Part shown: positions 8,332 through 19,467 of the stretch, one piece after another
Layout of the letters: each line of letters begins with the position of its first letter
Numbering within the stretch: position 1 is the stretch's first letter
NCBI RefSeq assembly: GCF_004217495.1
Contig: NZ_SHLC01000001.1
Location: 682,001 to 746,000 of the forward strand
Direction of reading: 5' to 3'
Length of the DNA: 64,000 nucleotides
Source of the DNA: Microterricola gilva
GTDB lineage: Bacteria; Actinomycetota; Actinomycetes; Actinomycetales; Microbacteriaceae
Program-made: the position numbers and the translations under genes
Notes under the pieces: model-generated
What the model was told of the DNA's origin: nothing
Database searches by the model: none
Seen by the model: only the letters and a program-made list of their open reading frames with translations

Positions 8332-9935
8332 CAGAGCGGGATGTTCCCGTGCTTCTTGGGCGGCAGGCTGGCACGCTTGGTGCGGAGGGCGCGCAGGGCC
8401 TTGACCACGGCGACGCGCGTCGCGGCCGGCTCGATGACGCCGTCCAGCTCGCCGCGCTCCGCGGCGAGGAACGGGCTGGCCACGTTGTAGGTGTACTCGT
8501 TGGCGAGCTTGGTGCGCACGGCCGCGACGTCTTCGCCCGCCTCCTCTGCACGCTTGAGCTCGGGGCGGTACAGGATGTTGACTGCACCCTGGCCGCCCAT
8601 CACCGCGATCTCGGCAGTTGGCCAGGCGAGGTTGATGTCGGCACCGAGCTGCTTCGAGCCCATCACGATGTACGCTCCGCCGTATGCCTTGCGGGTGATG
8701 ACGGTCACGAGGGGAACGGTCGCCTCGGCGTAGGCGTAGAGCAGCTTCGCGCCGCGCCGGATCACGCCGGTCCACTCCTGGTCGGTGCCCGGCAGGTAGC
8801 CGGGGACGTCGACGAGGGTGAGGATCGGGATCGAGAAGGCGTCGCAGAAGCGCACGAATCGGCTGGCCTTTTCGCCGGCGTCGATGTTGAGCGTGCCGGC
8901 CATGGCGTTGGGCTGGTTGGCGATGATGCCGACCGAGCGTCCCTCGACCCTGGCGAATCCGACGACGATGTTCGGCGCGAACAACGGCTGCACCTCGAGG
9001 AAGTCGCCGTTGTCGACGACGTGCTCGATCACGGTCTTCATGTCGTAGGGCTGGTTGGGCGAATCGGGGATGATCGTGTTCAGCTTGCGATCGGCATCCG
9101 TCACCTCGAGCTCGACGTGGCTCTCGTAGACGGGCAGCTCGGCCATGTTGTTGTCAGGCAGGAAGCTGATCAGCGTGCGCGCGTAGTCGAGCGCGTCCGG
9201 CTCGTCGCTGGCGAGGTAGTGCGAGACGCCGGAGATCTTGTTGTGCGTGAGCGCACCGCCGAGCTCCTCCATGCCGACGTCCTCGCCGGTGACGGTCTTG
9301 ATGACGTCGGGGCCGGTGACGAACATCTGGCTGGTCTTGTCGACCATGATGACGAAGTCGGTGAGTGCGGGGGAGTAGACGGCTCCACCGGCGGCCGGGC
9401 CGCAGATGATGGAGATCTGGGGGATGACGCCGGAGGCGGCTGTGTTGCGGCGGAAGATCTCACCGTACTTGCCGAGGGCGACGACGCCCTCCTGGATGCG
9501 GGCTCCGCCGGAGTCGAGGATGCCGATGATGGGAACACCGGTCTTCAGCGCCAGGTCCATCACCTTGATGATCTTCTCGCCCGCGACCTCGCCGAGCGAG
9601 CCGCCGAAGATCGTGAAGTCCTGCGAGTACACGGCAACCTGGCGGCCGTGGATGGTGCCGGTTCCGGTCACGACGGCGTCGCCGTATGGACGCTTGGCCT
9701 CCATACCGAACGCGTGCGTGCGGTGGCGCACGAACTCGTCGAGCTCGACGAAGGAGCCGGGGTCGAGCAACTGCTCGATGCGCTCGCGCGCCGTCATCTT
9801 TCCCTTGGCGTGCTGCTTGGCGATCGCGGCCTCGCCGCTGGCCGTCACGGCTTCGTGGTAACGACGCTTCAGGTCGGCGAGCTTGCCCGCCGTCGTGTAC
9901 ATGTCGGGGGCCGCAGTGCTGGAGTTCTCGGTCAC
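8331..9935 (-). CDS. accD5: Acyl-CoA carboxylase beta subunit (propionyl-CoA carboxylase type)
   Basis: 534 residues from the preferred GTG. This carboxyltransferase moves CO2 from biotin on AccA3 to acetyl- or propionyl-CoA. Both crotonase-fold halves are complete. The first oxyanion site SGGARIQEG lies near residues 142-150 and the second, [12 protein letters not shown], in the C-terminal half. Length and motifs match AccD5/PccB. The GTG at 9935 is preferred because the -10 box TAGAGT ends seven bases upstream, the typical leaderless layout; an ATG at 9968 would add eleven residues and has its purines too close. It runs divergently from birA, whose product biotinylates the partner AccA3. 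Confidence 0.96.
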   Translation of the reverse strand: MTENSSTAAPDMYTTAGKLADLKRRYHEAVTASGEAAIAKQHAKGKMTARERIEQLLDPGSFVELDEFVRHRTHAFGMEAKRPYGDAVVTGTGTIHGRQVAVYSQDFTIFGGSLGEVAGEKIIKVMDLALKTGVPIIGILDSGGARIQEGVVALGKYGEIFRRNTAASGVIPQISIICGPAAGGAVYSPALTDFVIMVDKTSQMFVTGPDVIKTVTGEDVGMEELGGALTHNKISGVSHYLASDEPDALDYARTLISFLPDNNMAELPVYESHVELEVTDADRKLNTIIPDSPNQPYDMKTVIEHVVDNGDFLEVQPLFAPNIVVGFARVEGRSVGIIANQPNAMAGTLNIDAGEKASRFVRFCDAFSIPILTLVDVPGYLPGTDQEWTGVIRRGAKLLYAYAEATVPLVTVITRKAYGGAYIVMGSKQLGADINLAWPTAEIAVMGGQGAVNILYRPELKRAEEAGEDVAAVRTKLANEYTYNVASPFLAAERGELDGVIEPAATRVAVVKALRALRTKRASLPPKKHGNIPL

Positions 9936-9942
9936 GCGGTTC

Positions 9943-9948
9943 ACTCTA
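9943..9948 (-). promoter_or_regulatory. -10 box of accD5 (leaderless layout)
   Basis: TAGAGT on the minus strand, seven bases before the GTG start, with no ribosome-binding purines between. Confidence 0.5.
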
Positions 9949-10095
9949 TCGTGCACGCCACTGCGCATTCCTTTGACGATTCCCTACAAGGTTGCCCGCA
10001 GAGCTTGTCGACAGACACGCCCCCACCCGTGGTCGGTGGCGCTCCCGCTCGGGCACAATGGCCAGAGCCCAGACCGCATACAAGAGGAGACCTCC

Positions 10096-10986
10096 ATGCA
10101 GAACGACCACAGCGCCGCTCCGGCAGCGGCGGCGTTTCCGCGCAGCGCCGCCGCCGTCCCCCGCTTCGAGGCGCTGGCCGAGACCGGCTCGACCAACGAT
10201 GAACTCGTCGAACGGGCCAGCGGTGCCGAGGCGGCTGAATGGCCGGATCTGGCCGTGCTCGTCACCGACAACCAGACGCGTGGGCGCGGACGCCTCGGTC
10301 GTACCTGGCTCGCGCCGACGGGCAAGTCGCTGGCGATCTCCGTGTTGCTCCGCCCGGTCGTGGCCGGCGGCGCCCTGCCGCTCGAGCACTTCGGCTGGTT
10401 CCCGCTGCTCGCCGGTGCCGCGATGACGCGGGCCGTCAGGGCCGTCGTCGACTCCGCCCACGAGTTGAGGGTGGCCGAGGCGGTCGCCGCCGGAGAGAGC
10501 GACGTCGCCGAGGCACCGGCTGTTCGATTGAAATGGCCGAACGACGTGCAGATCTCGGGGTACAAGGTCAGCGGCATCCTGAGCGAGCTGCTGCCGGATG
10601 CGGCAGGGGTCGTGCTCGGTGCCGGGCTCAACGTCTCGCTCGATGAGCACGACCTGCCGACGCTCACCTCGACATCGCTCACCCTCGTCACGCGCAGGCC
10701 GGTGAGCCCTGATGCCGTGCTCGCGGCGTATCTCACGGAGCTCGGCGAGCTCTACCGAGCCTTCCTCGCTGCGGGTGGGGACGCCGTCGCCAGCGGCCTG
10801 CACGCCGAGGTGAGCGCGCTCTGCGGCACGCTCGGCCAGGATGTGCGGGTCGAGTTGCCTGGCGGTGGAGAACTTCTGGGCACGGCGACCGCGATCGAAT
10901 CGGACGGCCGGCTGCGCGTTCGGGAGCAGCGCAGTGGCGATGAGACGTCTGTCGCGGCTGGAGATGTGACGCATCTGCGGTATTAA
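10096..10986 (+). CDS. birA: Biotin--[acetyl-CoA carboxylase] ligase
   Basis: 296 residues. It activates biotin with ATP to biotinyl-AMP and transfers it to the EAMKME lysine of AccA3. Motifs visible are TGSTNDEL, the biotinyl-AMP loop RGRGRLGRTW (about residue 72), GKSLAISVLLRP, LKWPNDVQI, YKVSGILSEL and a C-terminal SH3-like part (GGGELLGTATAIESDGRLRV). There is no N-terminal DNA-binding domain, so it is a monofunctional ligase and not a repressor. The start at 10096 has a strong AAGAGGAGA; the open frame extends further upstream but would run into the accD5 promoter. The PH-domain gene follows after six bases. Confidence 0.96.
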   Translation: MQNDHSAAPAAAAFPRSAAAVPRFEALAETGSTNDELVERASGAEAAEWPDLAVLVTDNQTRGRGRLGRTWLAPTGKSLAISVLLRPVVAGGALPLEHFGWFPLLAGAAMTRAVRAVVDSAHELRVAEAVAAGESDVAEAPAVRLKWPNDVQISGYKVSGILSELLPDAAGVVLGAGLNVSLDEHDLPTLTSTSLTLVTRRPVSPDAVLAAYLTELGELYRAFLAAGGDAVASGLHAEVSALCGTLGQDVRVELPGGGELLGTATAIESDGRLRVREQRSGDETSVAAGDVTHLRY

Positions 10987-10992
10987 TGGGCT

Positions 10993-11589
10993 ATGACGAA
11001 CGTCGGTGGAGCTGGACTGCCCGCGCCGGGCGGGATGCCCGCGCCCGCGGGCGGGCAGCAGATCGCCGCGCCGGCTGAGCACGTCGTCGCGCGCGTGCGC
11101 CGACACGGCCGGATGCTGTTCTGGCCGTCGATCCTCTTGATCGCCGTGTGCGGGGCTGCCGGCTACTACGCCGGCCAGATGGACGAGGAGTGGCAGAGCA
11201 TCGCCATCCTCGCCGGGGCCGCGCTGCTCGTGCTGCTCGGCTTCGTTCTGCCGTTGCTGGCCTGGCTGAGCCGCCGTTACACGATCACAACGCGGCGCGT
11301 GATCGTGCGGCACGGCTTCTTCGTGCAGGTGCGCCAGGAACTCATGCACAGTCGGGGTTACGACGTGAGCGTGCGCCGCTCGTGGTTGCAGAGCGCCTTC
11401 CGCACGGGGGACATCCTGATCAACACGGGGCTCGAGAAGCCGATCGTGCTCCGGGATGTTCCGAACGCCGACCTCGTGCAGCGCACCCTGCACGATCTGA
11501 TGGAGGCCAACCAGAGCTACATCGCCGCGCGCCGCCAGCAGGATCAGGCCACGCCGGGCGACCACACCATCGCGTGGGGGCAGCGCTAG
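10993..11589 (+). CDS. PH-domain (YdbS-like) membrane protein
   Basis: 198 residues. A Gly/Pro/Ala-rich cytoplasmic N-terminus is followed by two transmembrane helices (about 40-58 and 68-90) and a bacterial PH domain of the DUF304/bPH_2 type (RRYTITTRRVIVRHGFF...GDILINTG). The molecular function is unknown; family members are membrane anchored and often near cell-envelope genes. It starts six bases after birA and is probably co-transcribed. Its TAG stop overlaps the stop of the convergent gtrA-like gene within a single CTAG. From memory, the M. tuberculosis orthologue also sits beside birA. Confidence 0.88.
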   Translation: MTNVGGAGLPAPGGMPAPAGGQQIAAPAEHVVARVRRHGRMLFWPSILLIAVCGAAGYYAGQMDEEWQSIAILAGAALLVLLGFVLPLLAWLSRRYTITTRRVIVRHGFFVQVRQELMHSRGYDVSVRRSWLQSAFRTGDILINTGLEKPIVLRDVPNADLVQRTLHDLMEANQSYIAARRQQDQATPGDHTIAWGQR

Positions 11590-12092
11590 CTGCCGGTGAG
11601 CTGTGGCGCAGGGCGCTCGCCGCCGAGAAGCGCCCTGCTCGGCGCAAACACCCAGTACCGGTACATCAGGAAGCGGAACGCGGCGCCGAGCGCGAGCCCG
11701 ATGACGTTCGACGCGATGTTGTCGGCCAGTAGCGAGGTGTAACCGAGGACCTCCCGCGAGAACCACAGGCATCCGACCGAGATGGCCATGCCGGCGATGC
11801 TCACGGCGAAGAACTCGACGCCCTCGCGCACGGTGCGACCGGTGCGCTGGCTGCCGAAGGTCCAGAAACGGTTGCCGACCCAATTGACGAGGATCGCGAC
11901 GGCCGTCGAGATGACCTTGGCGATGATCGGACCGGATGCCAGGTGCTCCGGGCTCAGCACGGTCGCGCGCAGCACGTTGAACACCGCGACATCCACGACG
12001 AGGCCGACGGCACCGACGGCACCGAACTTCGCGGCCTGCACGGCGAACGCCTGGATGCGAGCCCGGGTGAACCGTGCCGGCAGCTGGGCCAT
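11586..12092 (-). CDS. GtrA family membrane protein (putative polyprenyl-linked sugar flippase)
   Basis: 168 residues with four transmembrane helices and the GtrA pattern: FGAVGAVGLVVDVAVFNVL at the first helix, then ISTAVAILVNWVGNRFWTF, where the conserved N-R-x-W-T-F occurs. GtrA proteins are thought to flip or handle undecaprenyl-phosphate-linked sugars during wall polysaccharide modification. The start chosen is the ATG at 12092; a GTG at 12131 gives 13 more residues and cannot be excluded. It converges on the PH-domain gene with overlapping stops and is divergent from purK. A GtrA gene between birA/PH and purK is a conserved actinobacterial order. Confidence 0.88.
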   Translation of the reverse strand: MAQLPARFTRARIQAFAVQAAKFGAVGAVGLVVDVAVFNVLRATVLSPEHLASGPIIAKVISTAVAILVNWVGNRFWTFGSQRTGRTVREGVEFFAVSIAGMAISVGCLWFSREVLGYTSLLADNIASNVIGLALGAAFRFLMYRYWVFAPSRALLGGERPAPQLTGS

Positions 12093-12270
12093 GATCGGAT
12101 CCCGTCGGTTGTGTTCGGAAATGGAACGCACTGAATTCTGAGCGCCGGGTAATGAGCAAAGATAGTAGAACGACGCGCAGGGCAGTTTACGGCCATGCGA
12201 TCGCGTGATGCTGAATGCGTGCTGCGCGGCATCCGTGATTCACCTGCAGACTTTGAGAGAGTGCGATTCC

Positions 12271-13401
12271 ATGATTGTTGGAGTGATCGGTGGGGGCCAG
12301 CTGGCCCGGATGATGGTTCCCGCCGCGGTGAACCTCGGCATCGAGATCCGTGTGCTCGCCGAGACCGAGGGCATGGCTGCCGAGATCGCGGCCACCGGCG
12401 TCGGCGACTACCGCGACCGCGAAACCGTGCTCGCCTTCGCGCAGACCGTCGATGTCATCACCTTCGACCACGAGCACGTTCCGCAGGACATCCTGCGGGC
12501 GCTGATCGAACAGGGCACGCCCGTGCACCCCGGGCCCGACGCGCTGCTCTACGCACAGGACAAGCTGACGATGCGCGCCAAGCTCTCGGAGCTCGGCCTG
12601 CCCGTGCCGGACTGGGCGGCGATCGAGAGCGCGGAGCAGCTCGGCAGCTTCCTCGAGGCGCACGGCGGCCGTGCCGTCGTGAAGACCCCGCGCGGCGGCT
12701 ACGACGGCAAGGGCGTGCGCGTCGTTCGTGCCGCGCACGAGGTCGACGACTGGTTCCAGGCGCTCGCCGAGGACGGTCGAGGCGGATCGCTGCTCGTCGA
12801 GGAGCTCGTCGAGTTCAAGCGTGAGCTGGCACAGCTCGTCGCCAGACGCCCGTCCGGCGAGATCGCGGCCTGGCCCGTCGTCGAGACCGTGCAGCTGGAC
12901 GGCGTGTGCAGCGAGGTCATCGCACCCGCGCCGCACTCGGCAGGCAAGCTGGCGGATGTCGCGGCAGAGATCGCCGTGACGATCGCGAACGGCATCGGAG
13001 TCACCGGCGTGCTCGCGGTCGAGCTCTTCGAGACCACCGACGAGCGCCTGCTCATCAACGAACTCGCGATGCGCCCGCACAACAGCGGGCACTGGTCGCA
13101 GGACGGCTCCACGACGAGTCAGTTCGAGCAGCACCTGCGCGCCGTGCTCGACCTGCCGCTCGGCGGCACCGGAACGCGCGACCCGTGGACGGTCATGGTC
13201 AACATCCTGGGCGGGCCGGCATCGGGCAGCCTCGCCGACCGCTACGCGTCGATGCTCGCGGCTCACCCCACCGTCAAGGTGCACAACTACGGCAAGGACC
13301 CGCGCCCCGGCCGCAAGGTCGGTCACGTGAACGCCGGCGGCAACGATCTCGACGATGTGAGCTACCAAGCGCGAGCCGCTGCGGCGTTCTTTCAGGACTG
13401 A
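12271..13401 (+). CDS. purK: N5-carboxyaminoimidazole ribonucleotide synthase
   Basis: 376 residues. PurK is an ATP-grasp enzyme that carboxylates aminoimidazole ribonucleotide with bicarbonate in de novo purine synthesis. The N-terminus [14 protein letters not shown] is the family signature; the ATP-grasp core shows [14 protein letters not shown] and [12 protein letters not shown] near residue 270. The ATG at 12271 gives the canonical start and has GAGAGA upstream; longer in-frame starts lack similarity. purE follows 17 bases later, the substrate-channelling partner that isomerises the product to CAIR. Confidence 0.97.
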   Translation: MIVGVIGGGQLARMMVPAAVNLGIEIRVLAETEGMAAEIAATGVGDYRDRETVLAFAQTVDVITFDHEHVPQDILRALIEQGTPVHPGPDALLYAQDKLTMRAKLSELGLPVPDWAAIESAEQLGSFLEAHGGRAVVKTPRGGYDGKGVRVVRAAHEVDDWFQALAEDGRGGSLLVEELVEFKRELAQLVARRPSGEIAAWPVVETVQLDGVCSEVIAPAPHSAGKLADVAAEIAVTIANGIGVTGVLAVELFETTDERLLINELAMRPHNSGHWSQDGSTTSQFEQHLRAVLDLPLGGTGTRDPWTVMVNILGGPASGSLADRYASMLAAHPTVKVHNYGKDPRPGRKVGHVNAGGNDLDDVSYQARAAAAFFQD

Positions 13402-13405
13402 GCAA

Positions 13406-13411
13406 TAACAT
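13406..13411 (+). promoter_or_regulatory. -10 box in front of purE (leaderless layout)
   Basis: TAACAT is followed by seven bases and the GTG start of purE. It suggests that purE can also be transcribed separately from purK as a leaderless mRNA. Confidence 0.45.
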
Positions 13412-13418
13412 TGTCTGC

Positions 13419-13955
13419 GTGCTCAATGACCTCGTGAACGACGACCCAGCTCTCGACACCGTGCCCACGCCGCTAGTCGGCGTCGTCATGGGGTCCGACT
13501 CCGACTGGAACGTCATGAGCGCGGCGGCCGAGCTGCTGCGCGAGTTCGGCGTGCCGTTCGAGGTCGAGGTGCTCTCCGCGCACCGCACGCCGGAGAAGAT
13601 GATCGCATACGGGAAGTCGGCGCACGCGCGCGGCATCCGCGTGATCATCGCCGGGGCCGGCGGCGCGGCGCACCTGCCCGGCATGCTGGCATCCGTCACC
13701 ACCCTTCCCGTCGTCGGCGTCCCCGTTCCGCTCGGGCTGCTCGACGGCATGGACTCTCTGCTCTCGATCGTGCAGATGCCGGCCGGCGTGCCCGTTGCCA
13801 CCGTCTCGATCGGCGGCGCCAAGAACGCCGGCCTCATCGCCGTGAAGATCCTCGCGACGGCCGACGACAGGCTGAGCGATGCGCTCGCGGAGTACGCCGA
13901 GAACCTCGCCGAGCTCGTCGAACAGAAGAACGCAGCTCTGCAAGCCCGCCTATGA
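13419..13955 (+). CDS. purE: N5-carboxyaminoimidazole ribonucleotide mutase
   Basis: 178 residues. PurE moves the carboxyl group of N5-CAIR to C4 in purine synthesis. Signature segments are [23 protein letters not shown] and [13 protein letters not shown], with [14 protein letters not shown] near the C-terminus. No ATG fits; GTG at 13419 stands seven bases behind a TAACAT box, while GTG at 13434 is a possible alternative. It begins 17 bases after purK. The last bases CTATGA contain the ATG of the LCP gene, so the two overlap by four bases. Confidence 0.95.
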   Translation: MLNDLVNDDPALDTVPTPLVGVVMGSDSDWNVMSAAAELLREFGVPFEVEVLSAHRTPEKMIAYGKSAHARGIRVIIAGAGGAAHLPGMLASVTTLPVVGVPVPLGLLDGMDSLLSIVQMPAGVPVATVSIGGAKNAGLIAVKILATADDRLSDALAEYAENLAELVEQKNAALQARL

Positions 13956-15358
13956 GTGCCTACCCGAGTTTTGCCAACGCATCGAGTGCCGCGAGCCCGA
14001 TGCGCTTCCCGGATGCCGGTTCCTCGACCGTCATGACGCGGCGCGCCTGGTGGCTCGTCGTCCTCAACTTCCTGATTCCAGGCTCCCCGCAGGTGCTGGC
14101 GGGCAACCGCAGGCTCGGCCGCTTCGGGCTGGGATGCACGCTCACGCTGTGGGCGCTGGCTGTGCTCGCCCTCGTCGTCTGGCTGATCTGGCCGGACACG
14201 CTGCTCACGGTCGCCACGAACTCGATCACGCTGTGGATCGCCGCGCTGCTCCTCGTCTTCTATGCCGTGGTCTGGGTCGTGCTCTCGCTCGACACCCTGC
14301 GCCTGGTGCGACTCGTGCGCACCAAGCCCTCTGCGCGCGGCTGGATCGCCGGTCTCACCACCATCGCGATGATCGCGCTCTCCGGCACCGCGGCCTACGG
14401 CGCGTTCGTGGCGACGACGACGAGCAGCTTCCTGTCGTCGGTCTTCGTCGCCGGCCCGACTGAGGACCCGATCGACGGGCGCTACAACATCCTGCTCCTC
14501 GGCGCAGACACCGGTGCCGACCGCGAGGGCACCCGACCGGACAGCATCTCGGTCGTCAGCATCGACGCCGAGACCGGCCAGGCCGTGACGATCGGCCTGC
14601 CTCGCGACATGAAGTACTTCCCGTTCCCAGAGGGTTCACCGCTCGCGGCCGTGTACCCGGAGGGTTACGGCGCGATCGACGGCTGCGAGGTCGGCGAACC
14701 AGACGGCTGCCAGCTCAACTGGGTGTACAGCGAGGTCGACCTCGTGAGCCCCGAGATGTACCCGAACGCCGTCAACGAGGGCAGCGAGCCCGGCGTCGAG
14801 GGCATGCGTTCAGCGGCAGAGGGCATCACGGGTCTCACGATCCAGTACTACGCGCTCGTGGACATGCAGGGCTTCTCCGACCTGATCGACGCCCTCGGCG
14901 GCGTGACGATCAACGTGCCGGAGGACGTGCCCATCCACGCCGACGAGACCTTCACGACGGTCGCCGAGTGGATCCCGGCCGGCGAGCAGCACCTGGACGG
15001 CTACCACGCGCTCTGGTACGCGCGCTCCCGCCACGACACCAGCGACTATGACCGCATGGCCAGGCAGCGTCAGCTGCAGGATGCCGTGCTGCAGCAGTTC
15101 AACCCGGCCAATGTGCTCTCCAAGTTCCAGGAGATCGCGAAGGCGGGCACCAAGGTCGTGAACACCGACATCCCGCAGAGCATGCTCGGCTACTTCACGC
15201 AGTTGGCGATGAAGACGAAGGAACTGCCGATGATCAACGTCGAGCTGGTGCCGGACAACGGCGTTGATCCACTCGACCCCGACTACGACTACATCCGTCA
15301 GCTGATCGCCGAGGCGCTCGCGCCGCCGCCGACGGAGGAGCCGGCCCCGGCCGAGTAG
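13952..15358 (+). CDS. LytR-CpsA-Psr (LCP) family glycopolymer ligase
   Basis: 468 residues. LCP enzymes transfer a lipid-linked wall glycopolymer to peptidoglycan. An N-terminal region with several hydrophobic segments (about residues 30-155) is unusual compared with the single-helix LCP layout. The extracellular LCP domain starts around residue 185: [61 protein letters not shown], then the [20 protein letters not shown] arginine-rich motif that holds the lipid pyrophosphate. The ATG overlaps the purE stop. It stands immediately left of the polysaccharide island, so it is the natural candidate for attaching that polymer to the wall; this link is inferred from position. Confidence 0.93.
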   Translation: MSAYPSFANASSAASPMRFPDAGSSTVMTRRAWWLVVLNFLIPGSPQVLAGNRRLGRFGLGCTLTLWALAVLALVVWLIWPDTLLTVATNSITLWIAALLLVFYAVVWVVLSLDTLRLVRLVRTKPSARGWIAGLTTIAMIALSGTAAYGAFVATTTSSFLSSVFVAGPTEDPIDGRYNILLLGADTGADREGTRPDSISVVSIDAETGQAVTIGLPRDMKYFPFPEGSPLAAVYPEGYGAIDGCEVGEPDGCQLNWVYSEVDLVSPEMYPNAVNEGSEPGVEGMRSAAEGITGLTIQYYALVDMQGFSDLIDALGGVTINVPEDVPIHADETFTTVAEWIPAGEQHLDGYHALWYARSRHDTSDYDRMARQRQLQDAVLQQFNPANVLSKFQEIAKAGTKVVNTDIPQSMLGYFTQLAMKTKELPMINVELVPDNGVDPLDPDYDYIRQLIAEALAPPPTEEPAPAE

Positions 15359-15410
15359 GCGACTCGGCGCTCAGGACCGGCTGAGTCGGGGAGCAGCCGG
15401 GCCGGGTGAA

Positions 15411-15467
15411 GGCTCGGGGCTTCGCGAGCGGGCCTCCTTCGTCGGCTCGTACGCTCGAGCCAGCGTG
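15411..15467. repeat. Inverted partner of the 70-bp repeats
   Basis: The reverse complement of this segment begins CACGCTGGCTCGAGCG and then follows the two direct repeats at 15491 and 15579 with scattered mismatches down to GAAGCCC. It can fold with the first repeat into a long imperfect hairpin lying between the convergent LCP and glycosyltransferase genes, so it may also act as a terminator. Confidence 0.6.
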
Positions 15468-15490
15468 CCTTTCTCCCGATGGCGTGCGAT

Positions 15491-15560
15491 CTCACGCTGG
15501 CTCGAGCGAGCAGCCGAGGAACGAGGCAGCCCCCGAAGCCCTGACACGACGCGGTCGGGC
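15491..15560. repeat. 70-bp direct repeat, copy 1
   Basis: This 70-bp block, starting CTCACGCTGGCTCGAGCG and ending CGACGCGGTCGGGC, recurs at 15579-15648 with two mismatches that I can see. The copies are 18 bases apart. The 318-bp gap 15359-15676 holds only these repeats and no gene. Confidence 0.85.
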
Positions 15561-15578
15561 TAGAGGCCAGCGGGCATG

Positions 15579-15648
15579 CTCACGATGGCTCGAGGGAGCA
15601 GCCGAGGAACGAGGCAGCCCCCGAAGCCCTGACACGACGCGGTCGGGC
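15579..15648. repeat. 70-bp direct repeat, copy 2
   Basis: Second copy of the block at 15491-15560. It ends about 30 bp before the stop codon of the convergent glycosyltransferase, at the left edge of the polysaccharide island. Confidence 0.85.
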
Positions 15649-15676
15649 GGCCCTGCGGTCGGTCGGCCCTGCTGCC

Positions 15677-16813
15677 CTAGAGGTCGGCGTGCAGCTGCCA
15701 GACCCGCTCGGCGGCATCGCGCCAGCTGAACGCGCGGGAACGGTCGCGGCCGGAGACGCTCAGCCGTCCGGCGAGGACGTCGTCGTCGAGGACCTTCGCG
15801 ACGGCGGCGGCGAGGCGCTCGGGGTAGCCGGCGGCATCCGCGCGTTCGACGGTGACGCCGGCGTCCCCGGCCACTTCGAGGAGCTCAGGAGCGTCGGAGT
15901 GCACGACGGGAAGGCCGAACTGGAAGGCCTCGATGATCCGGGCCGCGAAGCCCTCAGCGAGGCTCGGGTAGACGAATACGGCGGCGCGTGAGAGCACGAC
16001 GGCGAGATCGGCAGGCGAGAGCTTGTCGAGCGCCAGCACCCGGTCTTCTGCGAGGCCGGCCTCATCGGCCACGGCCGCCAACTCGACGTCGCCCCAGCTG
16101 GAGGGGCCGAGCACGACGAGCGGCAGGTCGGGGGCCTGGGCGCCACCCAGACCCTCGATCAGCGCGAGCACGCCCCTGCGGGGCTCGAGGGTGCCAGCGG
16201 TGAGGATGAAGCGCTCAGGCAGCCCGAGCGCGGCGGCGCGCTCATCGGCGTCCGCAGGCAGCACGAGACCGGAGCGAGCGGCACCGGGAATCACGCGCAC
16301 GCGATCGCCGAACTCGAAGCGTTCGAGCAGCTGCTCCGCCAGGACGTGCGTCGGAACGACGACGGCATCGGCGTGCTTGCGGGCGCGTCGCATCATCGAC
16401 TTGTGCCACGCGACGGTGGCAGGCGAGAGCGAGTCCGGATGCGTCCACGCCAGCATGTCGTGCACGGTGACGGCGATCTGCGCGCCGTCATTCACCCGGT
16501 CGTGGCGGCGCAGCGGAGCGAGAAGTCCGGGAGCGTGGATCATGCCGCCGCCGTTGGATGTCGTGATGCCCAGCTGCCAGGCCGCGGCGAGCTCCCGGCG
16601 CGGCAGCGTCGTCGTGTACAGACCGCGGAGGCCGGGCAGCGTCGACTCGAGACGCTCGTACTTCTCGCGCTGCGCAGCCGAGACGATGCCTTCGACGTCA
16701 CAACCGCGGGGTGCCGTCGCGATCAGTGAACGAGTGAGTTCCTCGCTGTACAGGCCGATCGGCCCAGGGGCCGGGGCGATGATCTGATCGACGACGACGC
16801 GCAGAGTTGTCAT
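15677..16813 (-). CDS. Glycosyltransferase family 4
   Basis: 378 residues with the GT-B fold. The N-terminal half carries APAPGPIGLYSEELTRSL and TVHDMLAWTHPDSLS; the C-terminal nucleotide-sugar half has FILTAGTLEPRRGV and the EX7E motif within SLAEGFAARIIEAFQFGLP. It resembles actinobacterial rhamnosyl- or mannosyltransferases of the GT4 family, but the sugar cannot be read from sequence. It follows rmlB after 12 bases on the same strand and probably shares its transcript, which would fit use of dTDP-rhamnose. No clear ribosome site precedes its ATG. Confidence 0.88.
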   Translation of the reverse strand: MTTLRVVVDQIIAPAPGPIGLYSEELTRSLIATAPRGCDVEGIVSAAQREKYERLESTLPGLRGLYTTTLPRRELAAAWQLGITTSNGGGMIHAPGLLAPLRRHDRVNDGAQIAVTVHDMLAWTHPDSLSPATVAWHKSMMRRARKHADAVVVPTHVLAEQLLERFEFGDRVRVIPGAARSGLVLPADADERAAALGLPERFILTAGTLEPRRGVLALIEGLGGAQAPDLPLVVLGPSSWGDVELAAVADEAGLAEDRVLALDKLSPADLAVVLSRAAVFVYPSLAEGFAARIIEAFQFGLPVVHSDAPELLEVAGDAGVTVERADAAGYPERLAAAVAKVLDDDVLAGRLSVSGRDRSRAFSWRDAAERVWQLHADL

Positions 16814-16825
16814 GTTGGGTGGCGC

Positions 16826-18734
<1,909 letters not shown>

Positions 18735-18741
18735 GAGGCCC

Positions 18742-18747
18742 ATTTTA
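18742..18747 (-). promoter_or_regulatory. -10 box of rmlD (leaderless layout)
   Basis: TAAAAT on the minus strand, seven bases before the ATG. Confidence 0.6.
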
Positions 18748-18843
18748 GGCGCACGCCACTGCGGGCGAGACCGGAGCGCCTGATGATCGGGCGGCTTGAA
18801 GGCAGGCCATCGCGGTCTGCGCGGGCTCTCAGGCACCAATTGC

Positions 18844-18849
18844 TAGACT
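18844..18849 (+). promoter_or_regulatory. -10 box of rmlC (leaderless layout)
   Basis: TAGACT followed by seven bases and GTG. Together with the rmlD box on the other strand it forms a divergent promoter region of about 120 bp that fires all four rhamnose genes outward. Confidence 0.55.
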
Positions 18850-18856
18850 CTCAGGC

Positions 18857-19465
18857 GTGCAAATTCGTGAACTGAGCATTCCTGACAGCTACGAGATCAC
18901 GCCCAAGCAGTTCGGCGATGACCGCGGCGTTTTCCTTGAGTGGTACCGCTTCGACAAGCTCGAAGAGGTTGTCGGCCATTCGATCGACCTCAAGCAGGCC
19001 AATACCTCGGTCTCCAAGCGTGGCTCCGTGCGCGGCATCCACTTCGCCGACATCCCGCCGAGCCAGGCGAAGTATGTCACTGCGCCGCACGGTGCCGTTC
19101 TGGACTTCGTGATCGACATCCGGGTCGGATCGCCGACATACGGGCAGTGGGACTCTGTCCTGCTGGATGACGTCGACCGCCGCGCGATCTACATCGCGGA
19201 GGGCCTCGGCCACTGCTTCGTCGCACTCACCGAGAACGCGACCGTCAGCTACCTCGTCACCGACACATTCAATCCCGGCCGAGAGCATGGCATCAACCCG
19301 CTCGACCCCGAGATTGGCCTGGCGTTCGGCATCGATCTCAGCGAGGCGCTGCTCTCGCCCAAGGACACAGAGGCTCCGAGCCTCGCCGAGGCCGCAGCAT
19401 CCGGCCTTCTGCCCAGCTGGGAAGCGGCCAGGGCTTACTACGAGACATTGAACGCAAAGGGTTAA
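18857..19465 (+). CDS. rmlC: dTDP-4-dehydrorhamnose 3,5-epimerase
   Basis: 202 residues, a cupin-fold epimerase acting at C3 and C5 of dTDP-4-keto-6-deoxyglucose. Conserved pieces: [29 protein letters not shown] with catalytic His62, and [13 protein letters not shown]. The GTG start is directly behind a TAGACT box, so the message is probably leaderless. rmlA follows two bases after its stop. Confidence 0.95.
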   Translation: MQIRELSIPDSYEITPKQFGDDRGVFLEWYRFDKLEEVVGHSIDLKQANTSVSKRGSVRGIHFADIPPSQAKYVTAPHGAVLDFVIDIRVGSPTYGQWDSVLLDDVDRRAIYIAEGLGHCFVALTENATVSYLVTDTFNPGREHGINPLDPEIGLAFGIDLSEALLSPKDTEAPSLAEAAASGLLPSWEAARAYYETLNAKG

Positions 19466-19467
19466 TC

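Noticed and set aside
8313..10202. 629-residue plus-strand open frame
   Set aside because: Antisense to accD5 and overlapping the birA start; no domain recognised.
9946..12159. 737-residue minus-strand open frame
   Set aside because: Antisense to birA and the PH-domain gene and out of frame with the GtrA-like gene; Arg-rich shadow sequence.
15491..15648. Possible CRISPR array
   Set aside because: Only two direct copies of 70 bp with an 18-bp gap; unit and spacer lengths do not fit and no cas gene is near.
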